Source: Meconema thalassinum (Eukaryota > Arthropoda > Insecta > Orthoptera > Tettigoniidae). Taken from it: DNA of 64,000 nt. Below the pieces are notes generated by a model that had not been told where the DNA came from, ran no database searches, and was given only the letters and a program-made list of their open reading frames with translations. How positions within the stretch are numbered: position 1 is the stretch's first letter; every line of letters begins with the position of its first letter. A program made the position numbers and the translations under genes. This document shows, one piece after another, positions 54,628-64,000 of this stretch. The stretch is from positions 19,318,716-19,382,715 of the forward strand of contig OX336392.1 of the NCBI GenBank assembly GCA_946902985.2, given 5' to 3'.

Positions 54628-55867
54628 CAGGGGCGGCCGATAATAAGCTTGCAGTGTTGCACAATGACCAGATTTTTAAAATAAATAATAATATTGATAA
54701 CAATAATAATACCGTAACGAGAAGTGCATCTCGCTAGAGGCAAAATTAAGGCACTATACAACGGTGATTCTTCCACAAGCAACTTACGCATCCGAAACAA
54801 TGGTGATCGACGGTCATTCCAAAATTAAGGATATAGAAAAACAGGAAAGAAAATTCTCAGAAAGATTTATGGGGCAGTTAATAATAACGGCATTTGGATG
54901 AAGAGACTTCAAAATGAACTCTACCAAAAGATCCACACGTTGACGGACATAATCAGAAAACGCCGAACACAGTTTTTATACACACATTTACAGGATGGAA
55001 AACTTCAGAACGGCGAAGAAACTGCTGAACGTTATAACACAGAGTAAGTGTGGCACGGAGTGGCTGACAGAGCTTCAGAGCGACCTACAACAGGTCTCGA
55101 AGGACCGCACCGAGTGCCGGAATAAAATCAAAAATGTTAAGTTTGAGCATAGACAATCATGACAGCCTGGAAGAAAATGGACAGCTGAGCGGAGGAAGGA
55201 GTATTCTGAGAGGATGAAGAGATTTTGAGAAGAGAAGCGGGAAAACACCGGAAGAGAAAATCATGTATTTAAGTTCAATCGGTCTCCTAAAGGGGGACAA
55301 TCAATTAAATAATAGATAATACCGTAATAATAATCTTTTAGCAATAAAAAATCATCCGCATTTTACATGCACAGGAATTCATAGTTTTGTTATTTAATAA
55401 TTCAAGGACTAAGCTATAACTGAGAACTGAGTGAGAAAGCGAAGTGCTCCAACACTACTGTTAAGAATCGCTCGCCGTGTGGTCGTTGCCAGGCCCAAGC
55501 ACCAACCAGATCTCAATAGTGAAGGGTATGGCAGAGTAAGTCCTATCCCAACTGTTAACTCGGCTGGTCGTTGTTCGCTGATTGCAACAAGGGGTGAGAC
55601 ATCCAAGATTTCCCGTCTACTGCCGACACCATGTCTTGCAACTTGAGCGTGAATGTGACACTTGCAGTTCTCTCTCACCATCGTGTAGCCCATAGCTCAC
55701 ACTGTTTCGTTCTCGAGAAGTATTTCAAATAATCATTTTAAACTCGGGGTGACCAATGTTCTCAGGACTGCGGCATTCATGGCGAATAAACTGCTTCAGT
55801 TTCACGCCCACCTTTTCTTAGAGTAAATAGTGCAACACCCAGAACAACTATCCGCCAGCCTCCACTG
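54628..55867. mobile_element. hAT element, CAGTGGCGG family copy 2, with LINE insertion
   Basis: The terminus CAGGGGCGGCC at 54628 and the reverse CAGTGGAGGCTGGCGG at 55867 match copy 1. The TSDs TTCAAATG and CTCAAATG (54620-54627 and 55868-55875) agree at 7 of 8 bases. The interior parallels copy 1, but with a decayed LINE at 54718-55316, which explains the greater length. Confidence 0.85.
54718..55316 (+). pseudogene. Decayed LINE-a family fragment
   Basis: An 11-bp TSD, TAATACCGTAA (54707-54717 and 55317-55327), flanks the insert. Translated blocks resemble LINE-a: TVILPQATYASETMV (compare TVTLPEATYACETLF in LINE-a), a GIWMKRLQNELYQKI block, KRRTQFLYTHLQDGKLQ and a final EYSERMKRF-like segment. 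Many frameshifts and stops are present. Confidence 0.75.
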
Positions 55868-55875
55868 CTCAAATG

Positions 55876-56100
55876 CCAACTGACTGCGCCCGGATTCGAA
55901 CCTGCAACCTTTGGGACAGCAGGCAAGAACGTTACCGCTGAGCCATGCAGCCAGTCATTTGTAATTCAGATGAGGATTGGGAATGAGGCGGCCGTGACCT
56001 TACGTTAGGAACCATCCTGGCATGTGCCTGAAGTACAAGTGGGAAACCACAGAAAACCACTTCCAAGATGACTGAGATGGGAATCGAACCCTCCATGTAA
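55876..56100 (-). mobile_element. SINE family 2 fragment joined to a second tRNA-like head
   Basis: On the minus strand, family 2 body sequence (GAAGTGGTTTTCTGTGG, GCCAGGATGGTTCC) is followed by a tRNA-like segment with A box TGGCTCAGCGG and B box GGTTCGAATCC (about 55880-55955). The segment does not fold into a clean tRNA (acceptor and T stems mispair), so it is treated as SINE material, not a tRNA gene. Confidence 0.6.
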
Positions 56101-56470
56101 AACAATGTTATTGTTAAGTTTAGTTTTCTTGGTTTGTACATATGTAGAGCAAAATAAACCTTGAGGAAATTGTTCTGCATAACTGTAATTCCACGTGTGC
56201 CAGAGAGTTGTTGACCAGGAAAATAATGAAATGGGACAATATCATTATTTTATCAACAGTGAAAATAACTTTAAAATAAGAATAATCTTGGATATTTCAA
56301 CAAAAATACTTCCTTGAATTGCATCAGTTGATAAAAAGGTACATACCGTACTATTCAATAAACTGTACATTAATTTACTGCAATTCTGTTCATTTTCATA
56401 AAGATATTTATTATAGTAGCTATTTTGTTTTTTTGTTTCCGACTTTGGCCAACTGTGGACCACATGAAAC
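56101..56470. other. Unassigned AT-rich DNA
   Basis: Nothing recognised. Confidence 0.4.
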
Positions 56471-56905
56471 CTAAGGCTTTCTGGTCAATTTTTTCTTCTT
56501 TTCTTCCCAGAACCTCTTCATTCTTTCACTTCTAATCTCTCTCTGCTCCTCTGTTATTACCAAATTTGGCCGGTGTTGTGGTGGTTTTTCTTTGAACGTC
56601 TTGATATTGTCAACTCGGCTTCGAAACTTTTTCCTATTGTGAATGACAAGTTCCATTAGTCCAACTTCAATGGCATCTCTTTTGACCTCTTCTACCCATT
56701 TTGTAGTGGCTTTCAACCCTGTGATGTATTTAAAAATTTTCTTTGTCAGCCGGTTCCCATTCATTCTCATCAAATGCCTGTAAAATTTTAGCCTTCTTTT
56801 ACGCATTGTGACCACAATTGTTTCGGTCTGCATATACAGATCTTCATTTTCCTTTTTTTTCCATGTTCCGTCATCATCTTTCCATGGTCCGAGAATTTTC
56901 CTCAT
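56471..56905 (-). pseudogene. LINE-a family C-terminal fragment
   Basis: A 144-residue open frame reads RKRRLKFYRHLMRMNGNRLT, TTKWVEEVKRDAIEVGLMEL and ends EEQREIRSERMKRFWEEKKK. The last block parallels the end of the intact LINE-a protein at 3285-4766 (RKSRSERMKKYWKER). It starts in the C-terminal third and lacks all RT catalytic motifs. No TSD was found. Confidence 0.8.
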
Positions 56906-57660
56906 GATCCTCCTTTCCTTTATCTCAAGTTCCTTCAGCTCCCCTTTTTTGTTCAGGGTTAGACACTCGAGGCATACAGACCCTCTCGCTTTACCACTGT
57001 ACTGTAATGTCTGAGTAGCTATTTGATATGAAAGGAATTCTTGTAGGAAACATCAGTAACTTTTCAGGGATGAGTTTTCTGTTGGCATTCTGTGGCTATA
57101 AAACATACATATTTTTACTACGTAGATGATTCAAACAAAATGGCTATTATATTTTAAGTATGGAATCTAAAGGACGCTTATAGTTTTACGCGACCGTTAA
57201 TCCAGCGATCATGAACTTCGGGACCTCCATACTTACATGGAATCCGATGCTACAGGACGTGATACTACACTTTGAAAACCTCCCATGCATTAACTGGGAT
57301 AAGTATGGAATCCAACTAACAATAGTGCATGTAACATACTCTCTCCCAACACTGAGCTTTCACATATCTGCTGAAGAAAATTGCCCCATTTCGTGATTTT
57401 ATAAAACAACCAAGAACAGTTTTTGTTTGTTTTTTCCCTACAACAATAACTAACGTTTAAAAAATATATATTCTTATATGCTTTAAACATTAAGAGCTGT
57501 ATATTACAGTATATTTATTTAAATGATATTCATGCATATAAAATTATGTTCTTTATGGATATGGCAACTAATAAATGCTTAATATTTATAGATGTCTTTT
57601 GGAATATTATGAGGATGTAAGGGATATATTTACAGCATGAAGACAGGGTACCTACTGCAT
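56906..57660. other. Unassigned AT-rich DNA
   Basis: Nothing recognised. Confidence 0.4.
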
Positions 57661-57661
57661 C

Positions 57662-58944
57662 CAGGGGCGGATTAGAGATGTTGCTGTGGGGGGTGTCCAG
57701 ATGTACTGATTATTATTTTCAAGCCTCAAAAGGTGTTGTTTGAGTTATTGCCTTAAAAAAAAATATTTAAAAAATTAAGGCCATTTGACTTAAAATCAGG
57801 TTGCCCGTAATGTTACGAGTTGAAATGGGACACTTAAACTTTAGTTAATAAACTTACGTGTTTGCATAAACATGACAGTGTTGCTACTGGTTACAGGTTA
57901 CTCTCAAATAGTAGTAAATTAGCATTCCATTAATAAGGCCATTGACAAAACTAGAAAAACAACAATTTTGTAGGCAATTTAAAAGTACCATATTATTATC
58001 CATCACCATAGTCTAACCGCAGTGAGTGAGGCAACAATTAACATTTGTATGCTGAACTGAAACTCATTTAAACATGATCCCATATTCAGTATGATGTTTC
58101 TTTACGTGAAATAAGTTTCAGTTCGTATTAAATTAGATTTCAAAAAGAGGTTGATGGTGATGATAATTATTGATTTATGAGGTGGAGTAATGAGGTCTTC
58201 TGCCCTTGAATATGAAGGTTACTGTAACAAGTTTATAGTGATCAACCAGTAGTTATGAAGGTTAACGTATTAAACAGCAAATTGAAATATCTATGAAGAT
58301 TTTCAAATGACTGTAGATTAGTACAATAATGAAACTCAAGAGTGTGCATGATTGCCTTCGATATGTTATAAATTATATCTACATAATAATGATGCTGTAA
58401 TCCTTTAAAGATAAGATAAATGCTTCTTTTGCTTGTAACCAATGGGAAGGGTGGAATATACAGTAGATATAAAACAGGACTGTCCTGGTGAAAATGGGAT
58501 GTATGGTCGCCCTGCTAAAAGCACTACTTTTGAAGGTTAACCTAAACAATTGACACTTTATACATTTGTCTAACCCTAGGGCTTTTGGTCTTATGGTAAT
58601 TGTCCAAGTCTGACACCAGCCAATATATGTTCCAAGTTTCTTCAAGTTCAGGCTTATAATCTGATAGAGATTTGTTGAGTTCATCTGCCAATCAATACTT
58701 CTTGGCTTTGAATGCTCCATGCATAATGGAGGAAAAAAAGACAGCTAGAAAATGTCCACGACTGAAATATTTGGTTTCCTGAGCACAAGACTGGCAAATT
58801 AAAACTACCCATCAGACAATGGGGAGCCCAATAGCTATAACCAGGTTTTCCCCCCTTCATCTAGTGATCAAATTAAATATTATTTCACCTAAAATTAGAG
58901 AGGAAGATGAAGATATCCATGAAACCCACTTTAATCCGCCTCTG
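57662..58944. mobile_element. hAT-like element with CAGRGGCGGATTA termini
   Basis: The left end CAGGGGCGGATTAGAGATG and right end (reverse) CAGAGGCGGATTAAAGTGG are inverted repeats of the hAT type enclosing 1,283 bp. The flanking octamers ACTGCATC and GATGAATC agree at only 5 of 8 positions, so the TSD is weak. No transposase motif is recognised. A 70-residue plus-strand frame at 58819-59031 crosses the right end and is probably chance. Confidence 0.6.
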
Positions 58945-60453
58945 GATGAATCAAATACTAGGCTACAGTATATCTTGAAATTGGCGGAAAGGAGTTTCCT
59001 TAAGGATCATACAGAGTTTAAGAACGGTTAACCTTTTCAAGTTACTCGACAATGTTCATATTACATGAGGTTGGTTGTTTTCATTTACCATAAAATGTTA
59101 AAACTATACATTTCACAGTTACCTAGCTATTTCATGATGTAGATATTATAAAAGCTTACTTCTTCCATTAGAAAGTAGGCTACGGTAGACCAAGAGGTTA
59201 GTCTATGACTACAGATTTAAGACTTATAATATGATACTGCCAACATTGCCCAGCTTCCTGGATTGGGGTCCCTTTGCCCCATACCACAACATTATAAACT
59301 ATATCATCACAAGGGATTATAAAAACAACATAGCTGCATTGCAACAATTTACTTCCTAAATCAAATTCAACAGCTTAATATAGACAATTGTATATATTTG
59401 TAAAGGTGTGCCACATTACTTCTCATTCTGCAAGTAGTTCAATACCAGTACCCTTAGCTCCAAAATACCATACGGTATATTATCCGACTGCAAGGTTTCA
59501 TACCCATAGTACCATTCTTTTATGTAAGTGAAGCCCAACAATTGAAATACCGTAGTCTTTTTTATCTTTCACCACAAGATCAAAAAAATAGCAACTTACA
59601 GGATGTTGTAATGGTATTGCCAATTACCCGTACTTGCTGTTGTATTAGAAGTAGGTTCACTGTAACATATTTTAAAGAGATCCTAACATCGCACTCTGCA
59701 TATTGAATATTGTATGAAGAAAGAATGCAATCAACATGCTGGAATCACTTTGCCTATTCCACAATGTTCAGTATCGTACTGCAAGTTATTTTATCACTGA
59801 GTTTTATAAAACAGTATGACTGTGTGACATACTTTATCTCTCACTAAACAAAACTTAACAACCTTAATATAGACAATTGTGTATATTGTCCAATATTGTT
59901 TCATCTCATAGTCTAACCTTTTCAACATATTATGCTAATGTACAAAATAGAAGCTCTAATATATTATATTTACTTGTATAAAATTTATGGAAACAAAACA
60001 ACTGTTTAATTGTCAAGTAATTATAAGATTCATGAGCGTTTTCTTATTTTTTTCTATTTTATGCAGTTGTTTTGTACTTCTTTTTTTTAAATAAAAATAT
60101 TTGAAAACACCAAATTTTTAAGACTAAAACACTTCAGATAGTAACATATTACCTAGTAACATATTAACAACTTAGAAATTTGAAAATGTCTTCTTCTATA
60201 CATGAAGTTTCCCAGCTCCTATGTTCACTATGTTACAAATAATCTAGAGAACAAATTGTCAACTGCTGTAAAAATCACCCCATTTTATAATTAACTTACA
60301 TATTAATATGTGTGTGTCTATACAGCATGTAACGATGAATAACACTCTCAATAACAAGGGCCTTGGAACCTGCCCAAGCCCATCACCCAAAACAAGCACT
60401 CTGACTGTACAGTAAAAAAATAACTTGGTCGTCTCTTGGTGCGCATTCGACCA
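58945..60453 (-). other. AT-rich DNA, possibly 3' UTR of the exchanger gene
   Basis: No gene is recognised. It lies directly downstream of the exchanger stop codon on the minus strand and may include a long 3' UTR. I could not pick a convincing canonical poly(A) signal. Confidence 0.4.
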
Positions 60454-60694
60454 CTAAACGGGGCACTTCATAACCTTGTATTCAAACATGAGTGAAACAG
60501 CCACGAAGACAAAGTAGAGCAAGAACATGGTGAAACCAAGACCTCTGTTCATCTTCCAACGGAAACAGGCGATTGAAATTATGACGAAGATGAGCATCAT
60601 GAAGAGGAGGGCGATGGAGCACACCATTCCATGACTGTTCACTTCCACGGGCTTGCCATTGATGAGACCAAACAGCAGCCAAGGCACTGGTAAC
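60454..60694 (-). CDS. Nckx30C: K+-dependent Na+/Ca2+ exchanger (NCKX/SLC24), last exon
   Basis: NCKX proteins in the plasma membrane export Ca2+ and K+ in exchange for Na+. The minus-strand exon begins after a good acceptor (polypyrimidine tract ending TTTCAG) with the third base of a codon, then reads LPVPWLLFGLINGKPVEVNS. Two hydrophobic segments follow, around CSIALLFMMLIFVIISIACF and FTMFLLYFVFVAVSLMFEY, and the protein ends KVMKCPV. This matches the final two membrane spans of NCKX exchangers; the ion-binding alpha repeats would be in upstream exons at higher coordinates, outside or not visible here. Residues that precede LPVPW if the frame is read from its first methionine are intron. 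The exact ortholog (fly Nckx30C-like) is my recognition and is not confirmed. Confidence 0.85.
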
Positions 60695-60937
60695 CTGAAA
60701 TGGCAAAACAAATAGGCTATATTTATAACAGAACCTACAATTTGTGCAACCTAAAGAAAAGTAATTTTTCGATTGATTGACAGCAGGGAGACATACTTGC
60801 ATGAACCCTTTGTTAAATATTTAGGGTATATTTGTATCAAGTCCTTTGGGCAGACTTATCATTTTACTGACACCATTTTACAAACAGAGAAACGTTGATT
60901 TGAGTGGAGTAATTCGGACATGTGAGCTCCTTGAAAG

Positions 60938-60992
60938 GGCAGATAATCTTGCTGTTCCACCCCTTAAAGCAAAAATAACTACTGTATAACTA
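60938..60992 (+). mobile_element. 55-bp LINE-c micro-insertion (hairpin and tail only)
   Basis: A perfect 13-bp TSD, AGCTCCTTGAAAG (60925-60937 and 60993-61005), encloses a diverged hairpin (GGCAGATAATCTTGCTGTTC then CACCCCTTAAAGC) and tail. It lies probably within an intron of the exchanger gene. Confidence 0.9.
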
Positions 60993-61224
60993 AGCTCCTT
61001 GAAAGAGAATTAATTTAGGTATTGTTCTTCTTCAAGTGCCATGTTCGCCGCCACCCCCCCCTCCCCCTCCGAATGTTGGCGATCACCATGGCAAAGGCGT
61101 TTCTATCCCCTTCAGATCAAATTCCTGAACACTTCTTGATGTTCTGAAGCCAGGACATTTGTCTTCTGCCATCTATTTTGCCTCGCAATATTAGTTGAAG
61201 TAACTGGTAGTTTTGGCTTCTAAG

Positions 61225-61868
61225 TCATCATCATCATCATTCCCCCTTGACCACCTCCTGCCGGGGCGAGGTATTTATGGCACTTCTCCACTTTCCTCTT
61301 TCCTTCCACAATTCTTCTTCCACGATCTTGTCCCAGTCCAGATTTCTTTTTCTTAGCTGTTCTTCACTGAATCAATCCACCTTGTTCTAGGTTTTCCTCT
61401 TGCTCTCTTACCCTTGCACTTCGCCTCCAGCATCTGTCTTGGTATCTATTTTCCTCCATCCTCTTTACATGTCCAAACCACCTTAGTTTATTCTTCTCAA
61501 TTCTCTCATTTAGTTTTCCCATCCCGACTTCCTTCCTAACATCTTCATTCCTCACTCTGTCTTTCCTTGTCTTTCCTATCATACTTCTTAGGAATTTCAT
61601 TTCACTGGCTTGGATTCTACTCTCTTGCCTGCTTGTCAGGGTCCAAGTCTCAGCTGCATAAGTTAATATGGGAACATAGTACACTTTATACATTACCTCT
61701 TTGCTTTTCCTTGGTACTTCCTTATCCCAAACAAGTTTTCTTACACTTTGATAGAATGCATTGCTCTGCTGTACCCTCCTGCCAATCTCCATGTCCAACC
61801 TACCAGTTTGCATCAATTTACTTCCTAGGTATTTGAACGTGTCCACAATTTTGAGTGCCTCTAGTTTC
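61225..61868 (-). mobile_element. LINE fragment inserted in LINE-d (insert B)
   Basis: Minus strand: VDTFKYLGSKLMQTGRLD, VRKLVWDKEVPRKSKEVMYK, PILTYAAETWTLTSRQESRI, KLRWFGHVKRMEENRYQDRC and a tail of ATG triplets at 61226-61240. The frame is continuous and fused in frame to LINE-d residues (MEARTLKASTMKKLEA), giving a 179-residue chimeric frame that is accidental. It is related to the LINE at 38714-39389. The exact 5' junction and TSD are uncertain. Confidence 0.75.
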
Positions 61869-62579
61869 TTCATGGTGCTAGCTTTCAAAGTCCTAGCCTC
61901 CATACCATATAAGCGTGTCGATCAGACATAAGTTCCAGCCATTCCTTGACAGAGCTTCAGATCTATGTTGCTGTTGAAGCAAGATGACAGTTTTATATAG
62001 AAACTGCGTGCTATTTCTATGTGATTTCTGATTTCAACTTCGGGATCTAATCCGTCAGTGATGATACTCCCTAGAAACTTAAAATGGCGAACCCACTCGA
62101 CTGGAAGACTTCTAATGCTCAGAGTAGCCTGGTCGTGATTTTGACGACTAAAAACCATAAATTCTGTCTTATCGAGTCCAAATTCTTCAGATGTTGTGCT
62201 GATATTGTCTAGTATTGTTGAAGACCTTCAAGTCTATCACAAATGATCAGTGTGTCATCAGCATATCTAATCATATTTAGCACAACACCATTCACTCTAA
62301 CTTCTAAATTGACATTTTCTAAGGCTTTCTTAAAGATCCTGTCTGAGTATAAGGTGAACAACATGGGAGAAAGTATGCAACCTTGACGAACTCCTCTCTG
62401 TATACTGATGTTGAATGATGTTGCATGTCCCACTTTGATTTTAGAAGTCTGGTTCCAGTATAAATTTTCAATGACCCGAGTTTGTTCACTGTCAAGTTGT
62501 ATTTCTTGGAGGATTTCCATCAGCTTATTGTGTTTGACGTTATCAAATGCCTTTTCATAATCAAATATAATAATAATCA

Positions 62580-63190
62580 TCATCATCATCATCATCTTGT
62601 ACAGTTTCCAGCCCCAGGCTGGGTCTGTTTGGAACATAAGCCTCGCCACTTAGTCCTTTCTTCCCACCACCTCTCCGCTGTCACTCTGGTCCAGTCCTCG
62701 CCTCTCTTCTTGACACATTCCTCCACGCCTTTCAGCCATCTATCTCTTGGTCTTCCCCTTGGTCGTTTCGTCTGCATCTGCATCTCATGTATCCTCTTGG
62801 GAATCTTCTTCTCATCCATTCTCTTTAAGTGTCCATACCACCTCAGTCTTGATGTCTCAATCCTACCTTGCAAGGGCTCATCTTTCACCATTTCCCTGAC
62901 CTTTTCATTCCTCACCCTGTCTCTTCTTGTTACTCCGATCCTACTTCGCAGGAACTTCATTTCACCTGCCTGTATTCTGCTTATGTCTCTTTTCTTCATT
63001 GTCCACGTTTCTGAAGCATAGGTCAGTATCGGGATATAGTAGCTTCTGTATAACACTTCCTTGCTTTTTTGTGGGACATCTTTATTCCACACTTAGCTCC
63101 TAATGCTTCTCAGAAATGCTTCTGCCTGTCTGCCACGTTCCGTAATCTCTTTGTTATTTCTCCCATTTTCCTCCACTATAATAATAATAA
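62580..63190 (-). mobile_element. LINE fragment inserted in LINE-d motif A (insert C)
   Basis: Minus strand: RGRQAEAFLRSIRS, a stop, VWNKDVPQKSKEVLYRSYY, PILTYASETWTMKKRDISRI, SRLRWYGHLKRMDEKKIPKR, RPRGRPRDRWLKGVEECVKK, a stop and an ATG/ATT triplet tail at 62565-62595. LINE-d sequence TTGATTAT is present on both sides, which fits a TSD of about 8 bp partly masked by the triplet runs. Confidence 0.8.
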
Positions 63191-63730
63191 TAATAATAAT
63201 AATCAATGAAACAAGCAAAGACATCACTCCTTTGATCACATCATTTTTGTAGTAGTATATTCGTCCAAAACAAAGCTTCTCTTGTACCAAAGGCATTTTT
63301 AAACCCTATTTGAGCCTCATTGAGGTCAAATTCTCACTTGGTCCTGATCCTGGTTTGAATGATTCTAAGGAATACTTTTAGTGTGTAGCTCTTGAGGCTA
63401 ATTAAACGTTAGTCACTGCATTTCCTGTTCGTGATTTTTTAGGAATAGCAACAGAGATGGAGTCGAGCCATTCCTGAGGTATGGTACCAGAGTTGAATAG
63501 CCTTGTTAGATGGTCAATATTTTGTTCCCTTATGAGCTTTCTACAGGGCCAGGAGCTTTTTTCCCTTTGGCAATTTTGATTGAGTACTGGACCTCGGCTA
63601 TTGAAAGTGGTGGGCCTATGAAATCATCTTGAACTGCATTCATTTCACCTCAGTCATCATTAAAAAGATCGGTTTAGGTATAAGTGTTGGAAAGAAAGTT
63701 CATGTCCGCGATGGAGCATGCAACTGCTTG

Positions 63731-63865
63731 TGTCTCGTGTATGGAAGCTCTTACCTTGGATTGGTTTCTTTAGTTTTGGGAAACGATCATTGCAAGAGAG
63801 TAGGCTAATTTGAGGCCACATTTAGTGATTCATTTCTCTCCAACAATTAGTTGAGTTGTTTTATC
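63731..63865. other. Upstream edge of LINE-d or unique DNA
   Basis: No further protein homology could be read. Confidence 0.3.
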
Positions 63866-63867
63866 GG

Positions 63868-64000
63868 CGTAGTTGGTAGCATGCTGAGCTTCTACGCCCA
63901 AGATCGCGGGTTCAAACCCGGCCAAAGCCATCGGATTTTTAAGAGTGTTAAAAGTCCCTCAGTATGCTGTCCTGAGAATGGCTTTCGTGGTTTCCCATTT
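63868..64000 (+). mobile_element. SINE head (family 1), running off the window
   Basis: The A-box region CGGCGTAGTTGGTAGCATGC and a perfect B box GGTTCAAACCC are present, followed by the family 1 block GTCCCTCAGTATGC. After that the sequence switches to CTTTCGTGGTTTCCCATTT, which resembles the body of family 2 (and the block at 56040-56070), so this may be a recombinant. The window ends here. Confidence 0.7.

Larger units (their letters stand above)
61010..63730 (-). mobile_element. LINE-d, broken by two younger LINEs
   Basis: Reading the minus strand from about 63730: IGPPLSIAEVQYSIKIAKGK and KAPGP, then GTREALF-like residues near 63300, then DVFACFID at about 63215, which is motif A up to its catalytic D. 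After an inserted LINE it resumes FDYEKAFDNVKHNKL (62575), RQGCILSPMLFTLYSD (62385-62340) and motif C YADDTLIICD (62260), then KFLGSIITDG and LKASTMKKLEA (61880-61860). After a second insertion the end reads QLILRGKIDGRRQMSWLQNI (61200-61140), a stop, and a GAAGAAGAAC tail near 61015. Stops and shifts are present, so it is dead. Confidence 0.8.

Noticed and set aside
55880..55955. tRNA gene on the minus strand
   Set aside because: The boxes are good, but acceptor and T stems mispair, and it is joined to SINE body sequence.
57662..58944. Firm hAT assignment with TSD
   Set aside because: The termini fit hAT, but the flanking octamers agree at only 5 of 8 bases, so the TSD was not claimed as solid.
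61364..61903. A 179-residue continuous protein
   Set aside because: It is an in-frame junction of two LINE fragments (LINE-d and insert B), not a gene designed as a unit.

Overview
This is insect-type nuclear DNA, very rich in transposable elements and almost free of host genes. There are no bacterial signatures (no operons, Shine-Dalgarno sites or dense ORFs). Spliced exons, tRNA-derived SINEs, non-LTR retrotransposons (LINEs), hAT, Tc1/mariner, pogo-like, P-like and THAP-linked DDE elements, plus a sodium/calcium exchanger exon that looks insect, all point to an arthropod with a large genome. A polyneopteran such as an orthopteran, stick insect or cockroach is a guess, not something the sequence proves.

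Layout. 1-3,250: non-coding DNA with a CCAAT/CRE pair, a truncated SINE, and the 3' exon of a THAP-linked DDE transposase gene with an intact catalytic triad. 3,261-4,824: a young 5'-truncated LINE with an open reverse-transcriptase (RT) frame and a 9-bp target-site duplication (TSD). 4,876-22,127: a second LINE on the minus strand. A 98-bp piece spanning its stop codon has expanded into a 15.8-kb, 162-unit array, and its coding part is also split by a third, RNase H-bearing LINE. 22,370-31,520: decayed LINEs, SINEs, and a 2.5-kb terminal-inverted-repeat (TIR) element carrying exactly 37 copies of a 51-bp repeat. 31,810-36,550: hAT, P-like (THAP) and mariner-like (HTH) DNA transposons, each with TSDs, and a 49-bp LINE micro-insertion. 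38,390-46,320: SINEs of two families, several LINEs, a pogo/Tigger-like element and a small hAT. 46,320-58,950: mostly unique AT-rich DNA with a foldback hairpin, paired hAT-like elements, a full-length SINE and a small TA-flanked TIR element. 60,454-60,694: the last exon of a K+-dependent Na+/Ca2+ exchanger, the only host gene recognised with good support. 61,010-63,730: one LINE broken by two younger LINEs.

How the parts relate. The RNase H-type LINE ends in a hairpin of the form GGGGC...GCCCC followed by TTAAAAC. Both SINE families end in a closely similar hairpin, so they probably borrow that LINE's machinery. Two insertions of only 49 and 55 bp consist of little more than this hairpin and tail, each with a 13-bp TSD, which suggests the hairpin marks the start of reverse transcription. 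The most striking structure is the 98-bp satellite: both of its flanks are still the parent LINE, and the founding junction (a shared GTGA) can be read directly.
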